The position numbers were made by a program, and so were the translations under genes. Under the pieces are notes generated by a model. It was not told where the DNA came from. It made no database searches and worked only from the letters and a program-made list of their open reading frames with translations. DNA of 64,000 bases. Origin: Paractinoplanes tereljensis. GTDB lineage: Bacteria; Actinomycetota; Actinomycetes; Mycobacteriales; Micromonosporaceae. Positions 51,966 to 61,569 of this stretch are shown one piece after another. Position 1 is the stretch's first letter, and every line of letters starts with the position of its first letter. The stretch spans positions 248,001 through 312,000 of the forward strand of contig NZ_BOMY01000033.1 of assembly GCF_016862435.1 (NCBI RefSeq). The letters run 5' to 3'.

Positions 51966-53098
51966 GAGCGGATCTCCTTCCGGTCGCGCACCCGCGCGTT
52001 GACCACGCGACCACCGTGGGTGACCACGACGGCCGCCTGGATCTCGTCGTCGAGGTCGAGGACGACCTCGCCGCGGGGCATCAGGTGGGTGAGAAGGGCA
52101 AGGGCATTCCGGGCGTACGCCGTGGAAGCCGCCCCCGGCACGGTGGAGGCGAGCCCGGCCGCCCCGATGATCGTGACGCCGGCGTCGGTGACCGTCCGGG
52201 TGTCCGGAATTGATCCCTCGACGTTGCCGCCGTCCACGGTCGACGCGAGGTCGATGACGACCGAGCCGGGCCGCATCTTGGAGAGGGCGTTTTCGGACAC
52301 CAGCCGGGGTGCCGGCCCGCCCGGAACCTGCGCCGTCGTGATGATCACGTCGAACCGGGGGATCGCCTCGTCGAGCGCCGACTGCTGGGCGATCTGCTCG
52401 TCCTCGGTGAGCTCCCGGGCGTACCCGCCGTCGCCGTCCTTGGCCGGGCCCGGGCCGCCGAGAACCGTGGCGCCGGTGGACGCGATGTCGGCGCGGGCCG
52501 CCTCGCGGACGTCGTAGCCGGTGACCAGCGCGCCCAGCCGCCGGGCGGTGGCGATCGCCTGCAGGCCGGCGACGCCGGCCCCCAGCACCAGGACCTGGGC
52601 CGGCCGGGTGGTGCCGGCCGCGGTCATCAGCATCGGGAAGAAGCCCGAGTATGCCTCCGCCGCCAGCAGCGCGGCCTTGTAGCCGGCCACGTTGGCCTGC
52701 GAGGTCAGCGCGTCCATCGCCTGGGCCCGGCTCAGCGTGCGGGGGAGCAGGTCGAGGCTGATCGCGGTCACCCCGGCGGTGGCCAGTTGCTGCATCAACT
52801 CCACGTTTCCGAGGGGGTTGAGCAGGCCGATCAGCAGCTGACCCGGGCGGCACGCGGCCACGTCGTCCGGCGGATGCAGGCACAGCAGGACGTCGCTCTC
52901 GGCGTACACCCGGTCGCGGTCGCCCACCACGGCGCCGGCGCCGTGATAACCGATGTCCTCGAACCAGGCGCGGGCGCCCGCGCCCGTCTCGACAAGCGCC
53001 GAGATCTCCTGTTTTCGCAGGCGGGCGACCCCGTCCGGGGTGAGCGCCACCCGCCGCTCGCGCCCCGCCGTCTCCCGCAACACACCGACCGTCGTCAT
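51962..53098 (-). CDS. pntAA: NAD(P) transhydrogenase alpha subunit, NAD-binding part (PntA1/PntAA)
   Basis: A 378-residue soluble domain I. GVLRETAGRERRVALTPDGVARL, the Rossmann motif VLVLGAGVAGLQAIATARRLGA, and RPGSVVIDLASTVDGGNVEGS are characteristic. First gene of the pntAA-pntAB-pntB operon. Start ATG 53098. Confidence 0.94.
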   Translation of the reverse strand: MTTVGVLRETAGRERRVALTPDGVARLRKQEISALVETGAGARAWFEDIGYHGAGAVVGDRDRVYAESDVLLCLHPPDDVAACRPGQLLIGLLNPLGNVELMQQLATAGVTAISLDLLPRTLSRAQAMDALTSQANVAGYKAALLAAEAYSGFFPMLMTAAGTTRPAQVLVLGAGVAGLQAIATARRLGALVTGYDVREAARADIASTGATVLGGPGPAKDGDGGYARELTEDEQIAQQSALDEAIPRFDVIITTAQVPGGPAPRLVSENALSKMRPGSVVIDLASTVDGGNVEGSIPDTRTVTDAGVTIIGAAGLASTVPGAASTAYARNALALLTHLMPRGEVVLDLDDEIQAAVVVTHGGRVVNARVRDRKEIRS

Positions 53099-53208
53099 GG
53101 ACCACCTCGTCGTCGATCCCAACCGCCAACATCGATGCTGTCCCACTCGGCGTCAAGGGGCCACCCTGCCCGTTGTCCGGTGTAGTCGTCGCGCGGTACG
53201 TTCACCCG

Positions 53209-53931
53209 ATGGCGGAGCGCATCGGTGCGGGAACCTGGTCCATTCAGGGCGAAACGGTCACCCTGCCGGTGACGATCACCGATGCCCGGATCACCGCGGC
53301 GGTCTTCACCGCCCCCGCGGCCGGCGCGCGCCAGGTCCTCAAGGACGTGCCGCTGAAGCCGATCACGCTCTTCGGCCGGGCGATCACCCTGCTGATGTTC
53401 ATCCACTACCCCGAATGGGCGCTGAAGAGCTACGACGAGGTCGGCGTCGCGCTGCTCGTGCGCGGGCCCGGCGGCCGGCCCGGGCTGCACATCGTCGAGT
53501 TGCCGGTGACCGGGGCGTTCACCCGGGAGGCCGGGCAGGACTTCTGGGCGCTGCCGAAATGGCTGATGGAGGCCGATCTGTCGTTCGGCGGCACCGGCAC
53601 GTCGGTGACGGTCCGCGACGAGGGCGCCGAGGTCATGCACGCCACGGTCGGTAACGGGCGGCTGCGCCTGCCCTTCGGGACCAGGCTCAAGGTCCCGTCG
53701 TGGTCCTTCCTGGCGCATGGCGCGCAGGCGGGACGCCTGCTGCGCGGCGCCCTTCCGATGAATCTGTCCGGCATCCGGGTGGGTCGCGGTGCTTATGCCG
53801 TACGGCTGGGAGAGCACCCGATGACCGCGAAGATGAGCGCGCTCGGGATGCTGGAGAAGCCCTTGCTCACTGTTACGGCTGCGCGGATGGCGGGTTCGCT
53901 GGGGGAGTTCCGCCCGTTTGCTCGCCGGTGA
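53209..53931 (+). CDS. Acetoacetate decarboxylase family protein
   Basis: A 240-residue beta-barrel protein. LFGRAITLLMFIHYPEWALKSYDEVGVALLVRG and TGAFTREAGQDFWALPKWLMEADLSFGG follow the ADC family, with LPK at the position of the Schiff-base lysine loop. Many family members outside true ADCs have other reactions, so the substrate is open. ATG 53209 chosen over 53173. Divergent from the transhydrogenase operon. Confidence 0.82.
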   Translation: MAERIGAGTWSIQGETVTLPVTITDARITAAVFTAPAAGARQVLKDVPLKPITLFGRAITLLMFIHYPEWALKSYDEVGVALLVRGPGGRPGLHIVELPVTGAFTREAGQDFWALPKWLMEADLSFGGTGTSVTVRDEGAEVMHATVGNGRLRLPFGTRLKVPSWSFLAHGAQAGRLLRGALPMNLSGIRVGRGAYAVRLGEHPMTAKMSALGMLEKPLLTVTAARMAGSLGEFRPFARR

Positions 53932-53991
53932 GCGCGGCGCCGGAGCGTCGCGCTCACCGGGTTGCGGTCCGCCGGGGGCTGCGGCCCGCGG

Positions 53992-54654
53992 TCACGGAAG
54001 CCGCAGCACCAAGCCGACCGGGATCAGGTCCGGGTCCGGTCCGATGGCGTCCTTGTTGAGCTGGTATAGCGCCTGCCAGCCACCCGGGATGTTCAGCCGC
54101 CGGGCGATCGTGGACAGCGTGTCGCCGGCCTTGACCGTGTACTTCTCCAGCGTGCCCGGCTTGGTGTGGCCGAGGTCGCGGCGGGCCTTGGACAGCATGT
54201 CCTCGGCGTCGTCCGGCGAACCCATGAACTCGAAGTGCATCGGGTCCTTGTGCTTGCCGCTGTAATTGCCGCCCCACGCGAACCCGAAACGGTTCCACAA
54301 CGGCACGACCCACGGCGAAAGATTGGTGCGCAGAACCCCGTCGAACCGTTCCGGGTTCTTGTCCCAGTTGAGGTCGATGGCCAATCCCCAGGAATGGTTG
54401 CTGGCCTTCTGGGTGTTCTTGATCGGCCGATTCACGTACCCACCGCACCGCTTCGGGTCGAGCCGGTACCCACGCCGCTCGGTCTCGTCGAGCAGCATGT
54501 CCACCAGCGCCGCGATCCGCTTGTGCACGTTGACCTTGGTGCCGGACCGATCCGCCTTGACCCGCACCATGTCCCGCGACCGATCCTCCGGCCACCCGTT
54601 CTTCCAGCCCTTGCCCTTCGGGCTGATCGAATAGTCACTGATCGAGAACCGCAT
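53992..54654 (-). CDS. M15 peptidase with C-terminal LysM, no signal peptide
   Basis: A 220-residue protein. The catalytic domain contains GGYVNRPIKNTQKASNHSWGLAIDLNW (zinc H and D) and DPMHFEFMG (last zinc His). LysM follows at about residues 168-218 (KYTVKAGDTLSTIARRLNIPGGWQALYQLNKDAIG). The N-terminus (MRFSISDYSISPKGKGW) has no signal peptide. This resembles phage endolysins or proteins released by lysis. A 48-codon acidic ORF with an excellent Shine-Dalgarno precedes it and overlaps by 20 bp. Confidence 0.85.
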   Translation of the reverse strand: MRFSISDYSISPKGKGWKNGWPEDRSRDMVRVKADRSGTKVNVHKRIAALVDMLLDETERRGYRLDPKRCGGYVNRPIKNTQKASNHSWGLAIDLNWDKNPERFDGVLRTNLSPWVVPLWNRFGFAWGGNYSGKHKDPMHFEFMGSPDDAEDMLSKARRDLGHTKPGTLEKYTVKAGDTLSTIARRLNIPGGWQALYQLNKDAIGPDPDLIPVGLVLRLP

Positions 54655-54781
54655 CGGACACCTCCTCCGGCTCAGGCTGACCGGACTCGGTGACCTCGTC
54701 CTCGTGATCGGGCGGCTGGGGCAGATCAGTATCCATCTCGGCAAGCCGGCTCTCGTCGCCGACCTGAGTTGTGTCAGGCAT
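54635..54781 (-). CDS. Small acidic protein upstream of the M15-LysM peptidase
   Basis: A 48-residue ORF, very acidic (about 15 Asp/Glu against 1-2 basic residues), rich in Pro and Gln (DLPQPPDHEDEVTESGQPEPEE). AGGAGGG lies eight bases before ATG 54781, the best ribosome site in the neighbourhood. It overlaps the peptidase start by 20 bp. No family recognised; it might be a chaperone-like or inhibitory partner, or simply a translational leader. Confidence 0.6.
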   Translation of the reverse strand: MPDTTQVGDESRLAEMDTDLPQPPDHEDEVTESGQPEPEEVSDAVLDQ

Positions 54782-54896
54782 TTCCGCCCTCCTTTCCATG
54801 CCGCCAAGAATGGAAAGGAATGCCCCGCCGGTCAACGCACTCGTCATATCCGGGACGGAATGTATCTGGCCACCGCCGACCGCCCCAGCAGGCGCT

Positions 54897-57800
54897 TCAG
54901 CGGATGATCCGGGCGAGCCGCCCAGCTTCGACGGCCAACTCCGACCGGCCCGGCTCAGCGGCGGCCACCACCACATCGGGCAGATCGGCGCGGGCCCCGA
55001 CGGCCTCCGCCGCCTCCGCCGCCACGGCCAGCATCTCCGGCACGCCGCCGGACACCGGTCGCCCTCGCAGCAGCGCCGGCACCAGGGCATAGGCCACCGC
55101 CCAAACGACATGCCAGGCGCGCCCAACGCCGATCTGCCGAAGGCTGTCCGCAGCCCGCCAAACGGTGTTCCCGTCGTTGATGCCGCCGCTCGCGACGATT
55201 CCGGTCGTGCCGCTCGCGGCAGCTCCGTCCGTGGCTGTGGCTGTGGCTGTGGCCGTGAGCAGAGCGCGCAGCTCGCGTCCGAGCAGCCCGGAATCGAGGC
55301 CGGTGCCGGCGGCCAGATGCAGGACCGCTTCGACGGCGGTCTTGCGCAGCCGCTCGTCCGGGGAAACCAGACCATGGGCCAGTGCAAGTGCCATCGCCGG
55401 GCCGAACGGGCCGGCGGCCTTGGCCAGGCCGAGCAGCGTCTCGGCGGCATCCAGTCCATCGTGCGCGTCCGCGAGATGCGGGACGCAGTGGGCGGCGATC
55501 ACCTCGCGATGGCGGGGAAGAACCGCCGGCCAGCACCGCATCTCCGGCGTGGGCGCGCCGCCGAGGCCGGGCGGCGCCAGCAGGTCGCGAATGATGCTGT
55601 CCACGGTCGCCGAGGGCGCGGGATCGTGCAGGCGCGGCGGCACGCCGGTCGGCGTGGGTTCCGGCTGCGCGTCGTGCGGCAGAGTCGGCGCCTGCGGCGC
55701 TACAAAGGTCGCCAGCCGCCGCCCACTGCCGACACTCACGCCGGCCGGTGCCTCACCAGCCGCGGTTGCCGATGGGACGCCGGCTGCTGGCGCTGTTTGT
55801 GAGTGGCCGGCCTTGGCGGCTTGCCGGCCGTTGGCAGTTGGCAGGGTTTGTGGCTGGCCGGCCGCAGTTGCTGAATGGTCGTTGTTGGCCGCCGTGGTGG
55901 TGACCGTCGCTGTGATTGGTGGGAGGCCGCTGGCGCGCAACCAGGTCGCGAACTGGAGGCCGGCCGGCGAGTGCAGGCGGTCGGCCGCCCGCTGCACGGT
56001 GGGGTCCACGGCGGCGGGCAGGCGCAGCAGGGTCTGGGCCAGGTCGTAGGGACCGGGCTGCCAGCCGTCGCGCTCGGCGGCGATCAGCCGGAACAGCACC
56101 CGTACCGGGCTGACCAGCCCGTCCGTCGTCGCGGGCGTGGCCAGCAGCGCGGGCGGGGCGACGGTGGCCAGTTGCCGGGCCACCTCGCGGATCCGGCCCG
56201 GCACCATGGCGGCCGGCGGTGCCGCGGCGGGCACCGGCCGGTCGGCGAACCGGCCCGGCCAGACCAGCGACCCGAGCAGCGCGTCGAACGGTGCCGGCGC
56301 CGAATCGGCGAGCGGAACCAGGGCGGCGGCGAGTTCCTCCCGGTCGGATTGTGCGAGCGTGATCACCGCGGCGAGGATCCGTTCCAGGCTGACCGTTTCC
56401 AGCGGTTGCGGGAGCCGGATGGCGAGCTCAGCCACCAGCTCGGCGACCGTCGCGATCGGCGGCGGCATCCCGTCCGCCGGCTGCGAAACCGGCGCCGCCG
56501 GAAACAGCGGCGCGACGGGCTGCCGAACGGGCCCCGAGGCCCCGGCGTCGTCCTCGCGCACGGCTTCAACGAGGACCGAGTCCGGCTTGTCGGCCTCCGG
56601 CCCACCGGCGGCCATCGTCGGCGGCTGCTTAGCCTCGACGTACTCCGGACCGGGCCCCTGGCTCTCGGCCGGGCTTGGTCCGGTTGGCTGAGGCGCGGAT
56701 GCGGGCTCCTGGCCTTTGACCGGGCTTGGCTCAGCTGTCTGCGGCTCGGCGGCCGGCATCTGGCCTTTGACCGGGCTCGGTTCAGCCGCCTGAGGCCCGG
56801 CGTGTCCCTGGTTCTTGGCTGGGCTCGGCTTGGCCAGCTGCGGCTCGGCGGCGGGTTTCGGGCTCGGCTCGGCTGGCTGGGGACGGGCGGCCGAACCTGG
56901 CGTGGTCCGCCGGATCTTCGGCGCGGTCTTTGCCCGGCCTGGGCCAGGCTTCCTGGTTTTGGGAGAGAGCTGCGGTGTGGGCGCGATTTCAGCCTGGGGT
57001 GAGGTGGGCTTGGTTCGCGATGGCCGCTGGGCTTTGGCCGCGGGGCGCGCGCCCGCCGTGGTTTCGGCTCGGGGAGAAACCAGCTTCTTGGGTTCGGTTC
57101 GGCTTGGGGCTGGCTTCTGGGTCCTGGCGGACGGGCGCTGGACCGGCGCGGACTCGGGCTCGGGTGGGCTGGGCTGCTTGGCGGCCGGCCGGGTTCGGGT
57201 GGGGCGCGTCTGCAGTGCCTGCTGGGCCAGCGCCGCGTGTGGGCCGTCCAGGAGGGCCGCGTACTCCTTGCGGTGTTTTGTGATTTCGATGGGGGTTGGG
57301 GTCAGCAGTTCGTGGGTTGTCATGGCGGGGCGCAGGGCCGCGGGGCTTCCGCCGGTGCGCAGGCGTTGCAGGGTCAGGCGGATCAGCTGGGCCCGGTCCA
57401 CGTGGCCGGTCGCGGACAACCTGGCCAGCGCGGGTGGCCAGGTGGCGTCCAGGCCGGGGGTGTGGAACAGGTGTGGGAGCAGGTGTGGCAGCCACGGGTC
57501 GGCGGCCAGGCGGTCGGCGAGGGTGTCCGGGTCTCCCGCGTGGCCGCGGACCCAGGCGCGGACCACCGCCTCCTTGGGCGGCGGGGGTGTGCCGGTGGCT
57601 TGCAGGATGGCTGCGGCTATCGGCCATTCGCCGGGCCAGGCCGGGCGCGGGCGCATGCGGTCGGCCAGCACCGCGGCCACCGAGGCCAGGTGGGGGCGGC
57701 CGGGGGCGGTCAGCACCCGGATCAGGTCGGTGAGGGTGTCGGCGGACGGTGTCTGCTCGAAGCGGCGCGAGCGTAACCACGACACGATGGCGTCGGCGCT

Positions 57801-58040
57801 GGGCAGGCAGGCGGCGCCGGCGATCAGCGCGGTGAGGGTGTCGGCGCTGCGGACCGCGGGGGCCAGGGCCCGGCGGTTCGCCTCGGGGAGCGCCAGGAGT
57901 ACGTCGGCCACGTCGGTGGGGGTGCCGTCGCGCAGGAGGTCGCGCAACTCGTCCTCGGTGAGGTGGTGTGCCAGGTGGTTGCGGGTGCCACCGGTACGGC
58001 GGGGGAGCCGTTCGGTGGCGGTTTCGGTGGCCGCGCCCAT
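54897..58040 (-). CDS. Large HEAT-like protein resembling DUF6493/DUF7824, with long low-complexity linker
   Basis: A 1,047-residue protein. The N-terminal about 260 residues (LTEDELRDLLRDGTPTDVADVLLALPEANRRALAPAVR...WLPHLLPHLF) and the C-terminal HEAT-like part (VIAAHCVPHLADAHDGLDAAETLLGLAKAAGPFGPAMALALAHGLVSPDERLRKTAVEAVLHLAAG) resemble the DUF6493/DUF7824 proteins of actinobacterial SWIM/MoxR-VWA gene clusters. Between them lies a Pro/Ala/Lys linker with repeats of AEPSPVKGQ (about residues 280-500). No SWIM, MoxR or VWA gene is nearby. Function unknown. Confidence 0.75.
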   Translation of the reverse strand: MGAATETATERLPRRTGGTRNHLAHHLTEDELRDLLRDGTPTDVADVLLALPEANRRALAPAVRSADTLTALIAGAACLPSADAIVSWLRSRRFEQTPSADTLTDLIRVLTAPGRPHLASVAAVLADRMRPRPAWPGEWPIAAAILQATGTPPPPKEAVVRAWVRGHAGDPDTLADRLAADPWLPHLLPHLFHTPGLDATWPPALARLSATGHVDRAQLIRLTLQRLRTGGSPAALRPAMTTHELLTPTPIEITKHRKEYAALLDGPHAALAQQALQTRPTRTRPAAKQPSPPEPESAPVQRPSARTQKPAPSRTEPKKLVSPRAETTAGARPAAKAQRPSRTKPTSPQAEIAPTPQLSPKTRKPGPGRAKTAPKIRRTTPGSAARPQPAEPSPKPAAEPQLAKPSPAKNQGHAGPQAAEPSPVKGQMPAAEPQTAEPSPVKGQEPASAPQPTGPSPAESQGPGPEYVEAKQPPTMAAGGPEADKPDSVLVEAVREDDAGASGPVRQPVAPLFPAAPVSQPADGMPPPIATVAELVAELAIRLPQPLETVSLERILAAVITLAQSDREELAAALVPLADSAPAPFDALLGSLVWPGRFADRPVPAAAPPAAMVPGRIREVARQLATVAPPALLATPATTDGLVSPVRVLFRLIAAERDGWQPGPYDLAQTLLRLPAAVDPTVQRAADRLHSPAGLQFATWLRASGLPPITATVTTTAANNDHSATAAGQPQTLPTANGRQAAKAGHSQTAPAAGVPSATAAGEAPAGVSVGSGRRLATFVAPQAPTLPHDAQPEPTPTGVPPRLHDPAPSATVDSIIRDLLAPPGLGGAPTPEMRCWPAVLPRHREVIAAHCVPHLADAHDGLDAAETLLGLAKAAGPFGPAMALALAHGLVSPDERLRKTAVEAVLHLAAGTGLDSGLLGRELRALLTATATATATDGAAASGTTGIVASGGINDGNTVWRAADSLRQIGVGRAWHVVWAVAYALVPALLRGRPVSGGVPEMLAVAAEAAEAVGARADLPDVVVAAAEPGRSELAVEAGRLARIIR

Positions 58041-58070
58041 GATCGCGACCGTACCGGGGGTTCCGCTCGC

Positions 58071-58091
58071 CTCGCGGCGATTCGCCGCGAG
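58071..58091. repeat. Perfect 9-bp inverted repeat upstream of the HEAT-like gene
   Basis: CTCGCGGCG (58071-58079) and CGCCGCGAG (58083-58091) with a 3-nt loop, 31 bp before the HEAT-like gene start and 222 bp before the chemoreceptor ATG. Possible operator in the divergent region; the rest of 58041-58312 shows no clear promoter. Confidence 0.55.
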
Positions 58092-58312
58092 TGGCCGGGC
58101 CGGTCCGGATGGAACCTAGCCTCCTAGGACGCCTTGCGAGGGGTGCGGGCGGCCACCGCGGGTAAGCGAAAGCGGCGAAGCAGGCGGTAGCGGAACGTCG
58201 GATCTAAGGCGTCGACTGCGGCCGAATCAGGAAATCTCGCTCTTCGCGCTCATCGTGGGGGACGGCGGTGCCGATCTTTACTACGCGACGTGCGATCACG
58301 AGAGGGCCAGGA

Positions 58313-59893
58313 ATGGGACTGCTTAGTGGGTTCGACAACCGGTCGCTGCGTACCAAGATCGGTACGGCCGTTCTGATCGGGACGATCTGTGGTCTGATCG
58401 TCGGCGTCGTGGGCATCGTGACGCTGAACCGGCAGAACGACAATGCCGCGGCGGCGCAGCGCCGGACCATCGCGGTCGAGGCCGCGGCGGCCTCGTTCGC
58501 CAAGAACATCGAGTCGTACTCGGGTAACCAGTCGGCGCTGGCGCTGTACCCCAGCCTGGCCGACACGATCAAGAAGTCGCAGGCCGCCAACAAGGCGGCC
58601 GTCGACGACGCCCTGACCAGCCTGGCGTCGAGCCTGTCGGACGACAGCGCGGGCGTCACCGCGGTGGCCAAGGCCAAGACCGACTGGGATGCCTTCCTCA
58701 CCTTCATCGCGACCGACCGCAGCAAGTTCACCGCCGCCCAGCTCTCCACCGTGCTGGAGGAGTACAACGGCCTCTACGGCGCCCTGGTCACCGACGAGAC
58801 CACGCTGCAGGAACGGGCCACCTCGCTCTCCGAGGCGAGCATCGCGGACGCCGAAGCGGACGCCGACAAGGCGACCTGGGTGGTGTCCGGCATGCTCGCG
58901 GTCGGCGTGGTGCTGAGCCTCCTGGTCGGGTTCCGGGTGGCCGGCCGGGTGCGCGGTGCGGTGCAGGGGGTGTCGCATCTGGCCGAGGGGCTGGCCGACG
59001 GCGACCTCACCCGCACCTCCGGGGTGACCAGCGACGACGAGCTGGGCAGGATGGCCGCGGCACTGGACCGAGGGATCTCCCGGCTGCGCGAGGACGTCAT
59101 TCAGCTGGTCGGCAACGCCGGCACGCTCAACTCGGCGGCCGCCCAGCTGACCGCGGTGTCCGGTGAGGTCGACGCGGCCGCGTCCGAGGCGTCGGCGCAG
59201 GCCGGCTCGGTGGCCTCGGCGGCCGATGTGGTCTCCAACAACCTGCAGGTGGTGTCGGCCGGCTCGGAGGAGATGGGCTCGGCGATCCGGGACATCAGCG
59301 TCTCCACCAGCGAGGCGTCCGAGGTAGCCGTGCAGGCCGTCGCGGTGGCCGCGCAGACCAACGCGATCGTGGGGCGGCTCGGGGAGTCGTCGGCCGAGAT
59401 CGCGACCGTGGTCAAGACGATCACCGCGATCGCCGAGCAGACCAACCTGCTGGCGTTGAACGCGACGATCGAGGCCGCTCGGGCCGGGGAGTCCGGCAAG
59501 GGCTTCGCGGTGGTCGCCGGTGAGGTCAAGGACCTCGCGCAGGAGACCGCGAAGGCCACCGAGGACATCTCGCGGCGGGTGTCGACGATCCAGACCGACA
59601 CCGACGGCGCGGTCGCCGCGATCGGCGAGATCTCCGCGATCATCGAGCGGATCAACGGCATCCAGCTGGCCATCGCCTCGGCGGTGGAAGAACAAACGGC
59701 AACGACGCAGGAGATGAACCGTACGCTTTCCGAGGCGGCGGCGGGTGCCGGCAACATCGCCGAGACGATCGGTACGGTCTCGGACGCGACCCGCCGTACG
59801 TCGGGTGCCGTGGGTGACACCCGGCAGGCCGCCGACGAGCTGGCCGTCACGGCCGGTCAGCTGCAGAGCCTGGTGTCGCGGTTCCGTTACTGA
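58313..59893 (+). CDS. Methyl-accepting chemotaxis protein (transmembrane, helical-bundle sensor)
   Basis: A 526-residue receptor. First helix IGTAVLIGTICGLIVGVVGIVTL, a four-helix-bundle sensor of about 150 residues, second helix WVVSGMLAVGVVLSLLVGFRVAG, HAMP, and the MA domain with tip IAEQTNLLALNATIEAARAGESGKGFAVVAGEVKDLA; C-terminus LQSLVSRFRY. ATG 58313 is preferred to GTG 58268 because AGAGGG lies upstream and the 15 extra residues are not receptor-like. Convergent with a GAF receptor 17 bp away. Confidence 0.92.
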   Translation: MGLLSGFDNRSLRTKIGTAVLIGTICGLIVGVVGIVTLNRQNDNAAAAQRRTIAVEAAAASFAKNIESYSGNQSALALYPSLADTIKKSQAANKAAVDDALTSLASSLSDDSAGVTAVAKAKTDWDAFLTFIATDRSKFTAAQLSTVLEEYNGLYGALVTDETTLQERATSLSEASIADAEADADKATWVVSGMLAVGVVLSLLVGFRVAGRVRGAVQGVSHLAEGLADGDLTRTSGVTSDDELGRMAAALDRGISRLREDVIQLVGNAGTLNSAAAQLTAVSGEVDAAASEASAQAGSVASAADVVSNNLQVVSAGSEEMGSAIRDISVSTSEASEVAVQAVAVAAQTNAIVGRLGESSAEIATVVKTITAIAEQTNLLALNATIEAARAGESGKGFAVVAGEVKDLAQETAKATEDISRRVSTIQTDTDGAVAAIGEISAIIERINGIQLAIASAVEEQTATTQEMNRTLSEAAAGAGNIAETIGTVSDATRRTSGAVGDTRQAADELAVTAGQLQSLVSRFRY

Positions 59894-59910
59894 GTGGGTA
59901 AAGCAGAGCG

Positions 59911-61425
59911 TCAGTGCTCGAAGGCGTGGGCCATGGTGGCCTGCTCTTCGAGCACTTCGCCGATCCGGGCCTGCACCGCGTCCAGCTGACCGATGGTCTC
60001 GCTGGTGGTGCGGATACCGCCGGCCACCGATTCGGCGCTGGCTTGCAGGGCGGCGATCTGCTCGGAGACCCGCTTGGTGGCCTCGGCGGTCTCCCGGGCC
60101 AGTTCCTTGACCTCGCCGGCGACGACCGCGAAGCCCTTGCCGATCTCGCCGGCCCGGGCCGCCTCGATGGTGGCGTTCAGGGCCAGCAGGTTGGTCTGGT
60201 CGGCGATCGAGGTGATCACCTTGATGACGTCGCCGATCGCGTTGGAGGCCTCGCCGAGCGCGGTCACGTCGCCGGTCATGTCGGAGGCGCGGCTGACCGC
60301 GTCGTCGGCGACCCGGGTGGCGTCGTTGGTGGCCTCGCGCAGCCGGGACACGGTGTCGAGCAGGTTGCGGGCGTTGACGGCGGAGATCTCGGCGCCGCGG
60401 ACGATGTCCAGGCGCTGCGAGACCAGCTGCTGCACGTTGCGCAGCGCGTCCGCCCGCGAGTCGCTGAGGTCGATGAACTCGGTGGTGAAGAAGTCCATCG
60501 TGCCGACGATCCGGTCCATGCTGACGATCGGGAAACACACCCCGGAGCGGACCCCGGCGCGGGTGGCGGCCGGTGCGCGTACGCAGTCGGTCAGGTCTCC
60601 GATGTTGCGGACGAAGACCAGGTCCTTGGCCCGCCAGGCGCGGCCGGACAGGCCGACGCCCTCGGCGAAGGTGGCGGCCAGGGTCACCTTGCGGAACTCG
60701 TCGCCGGCCGAACCGGATTCGACCTTGAACTTGAGGACGTTCTCGCTGTCGTCGATCTCCCAGTACGAGCCGTAGGCCCAGCCGAACGCGGTGCGGACGG
60801 CGTCCAGGGCGGATTTCAACGCCCGGGACGAGTCATTGGTGTGGCCGAGGGCGCTGACCACGGTGGTGACGGCGAGCCGGTCGTCGGCGATCTGCCGGGT
60901 CAGGAACGAGGCGAGCGCGGCCTGCCGGGCCTGCTCGGCGACCCGCATGATCGCGCCCCACTTGCTGATCAGGGCGCTGTCCAGGGCGCTCGGGGTGCGG
61001 CCGTAGAGCTCCAGGACGGCGGTGACGGTGCCGCGCCGGACGATCGGCAGGGCGATGGCGGCGATCGCGCCACCGCGCATCGCGGCGGCCATCCGCGAGT
61101 CGTTGCCGGCGCTGTCGGCGTAGGCGGCCTCGCGGGTGCGGATCGCCTGCTGGACCAGGGCGGCCGCGCCGGCGGTGCCGGTCATCGAGCTGACGATGCG
61201 GCCCACTTCGTATTCGACGCGCGGCACACCGTTCTCGACAATCCAGGCCGCGCCGTACTCCATGTCGTAGAACTCGACGTAGGTGGACGCGAAGATTCGC
61301 CAGGTGCTGGCTTCGTCGGTGGCGCTCTCGAGGTTCGCCACGAACTCTTCCAGTGCCTCGATGTCACGGGGAACGTGCCGTGTCGCAACCGGCTGGTCCA
61401 GCGCCCGTTTTCCGAAGAGACCCAT
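59911..61425 (-). CDS. Soluble GAF-domain chemoreceptor
   Basis: A 504-residue protein without membrane helices. Two GAF domains (about residues 20-165 and 190-335: YGAAWIVENGVPRVEYEVG..., WAYGSYWEIDDSENVLKFKVESGSAGDEFRKVTLAATFAEGVGLSGRAW...VCFPIVSMDRIVGTMDFF) precede a short MA domain with tip IADQTNLLALNATIEAARAGEIGKGFAVVAGEVKELA. It would sense an intracellular ligand, possibly a cyclic nucleotide, haem or redox signal. Convergent with the other receptor. Confidence 0.9.
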   Translation of the reverse strand: MGLFGKRALDQPVATRHVPRDIEALEEFVANLESATDEASTWRIFASTYVEFYDMEYGAAWIVENGVPRVEYEVGRIVSSMTGTAGAAALVQQAIRTREAAYADSAGNDSRMAAAMRGGAIAAIALPIVRRGTVTAVLELYGRTPSALDSALISKWGAIMRVAEQARQAALASFLTRQIADDRLAVTTVVSALGHTNDSSRALKSALDAVRTAFGWAYGSYWEIDDSENVLKFKVESGSAGDEFRKVTLAATFAEGVGLSGRAWRAKDLVFVRNIGDLTDCVRAPAATRAGVRSGVCFPIVSMDRIVGTMDFFTTEFIDLSDSRADALRNVQQLVSQRLDIVRGAEISAVNARNLLDTVSRLREATNDATRVADDAVSRASDMTGDVTALGEASNAIGDVIKVITSIADQTNLLALNATIEAARAGEIGKGFAVVAGEVKELARETAEATKRVSEQIAALQASAESVAGGIRTTSETIGQLDAVQARIGEVLEEQATMAHAFEH

Positions 61426-61569
61426 GATGTCAGGCTACGGAGTGATTTCCCAGTTTTGCCAGCTTATCGCCAGGTTGACCAGGCCGTTTCGGCGCAGATG
61501 CCGTACCGTTCGGCGCGCGTTCCGGCGTGGTCGGAGATCCGGCCGGGACGCGGGTGTTGACTGGGGCGC

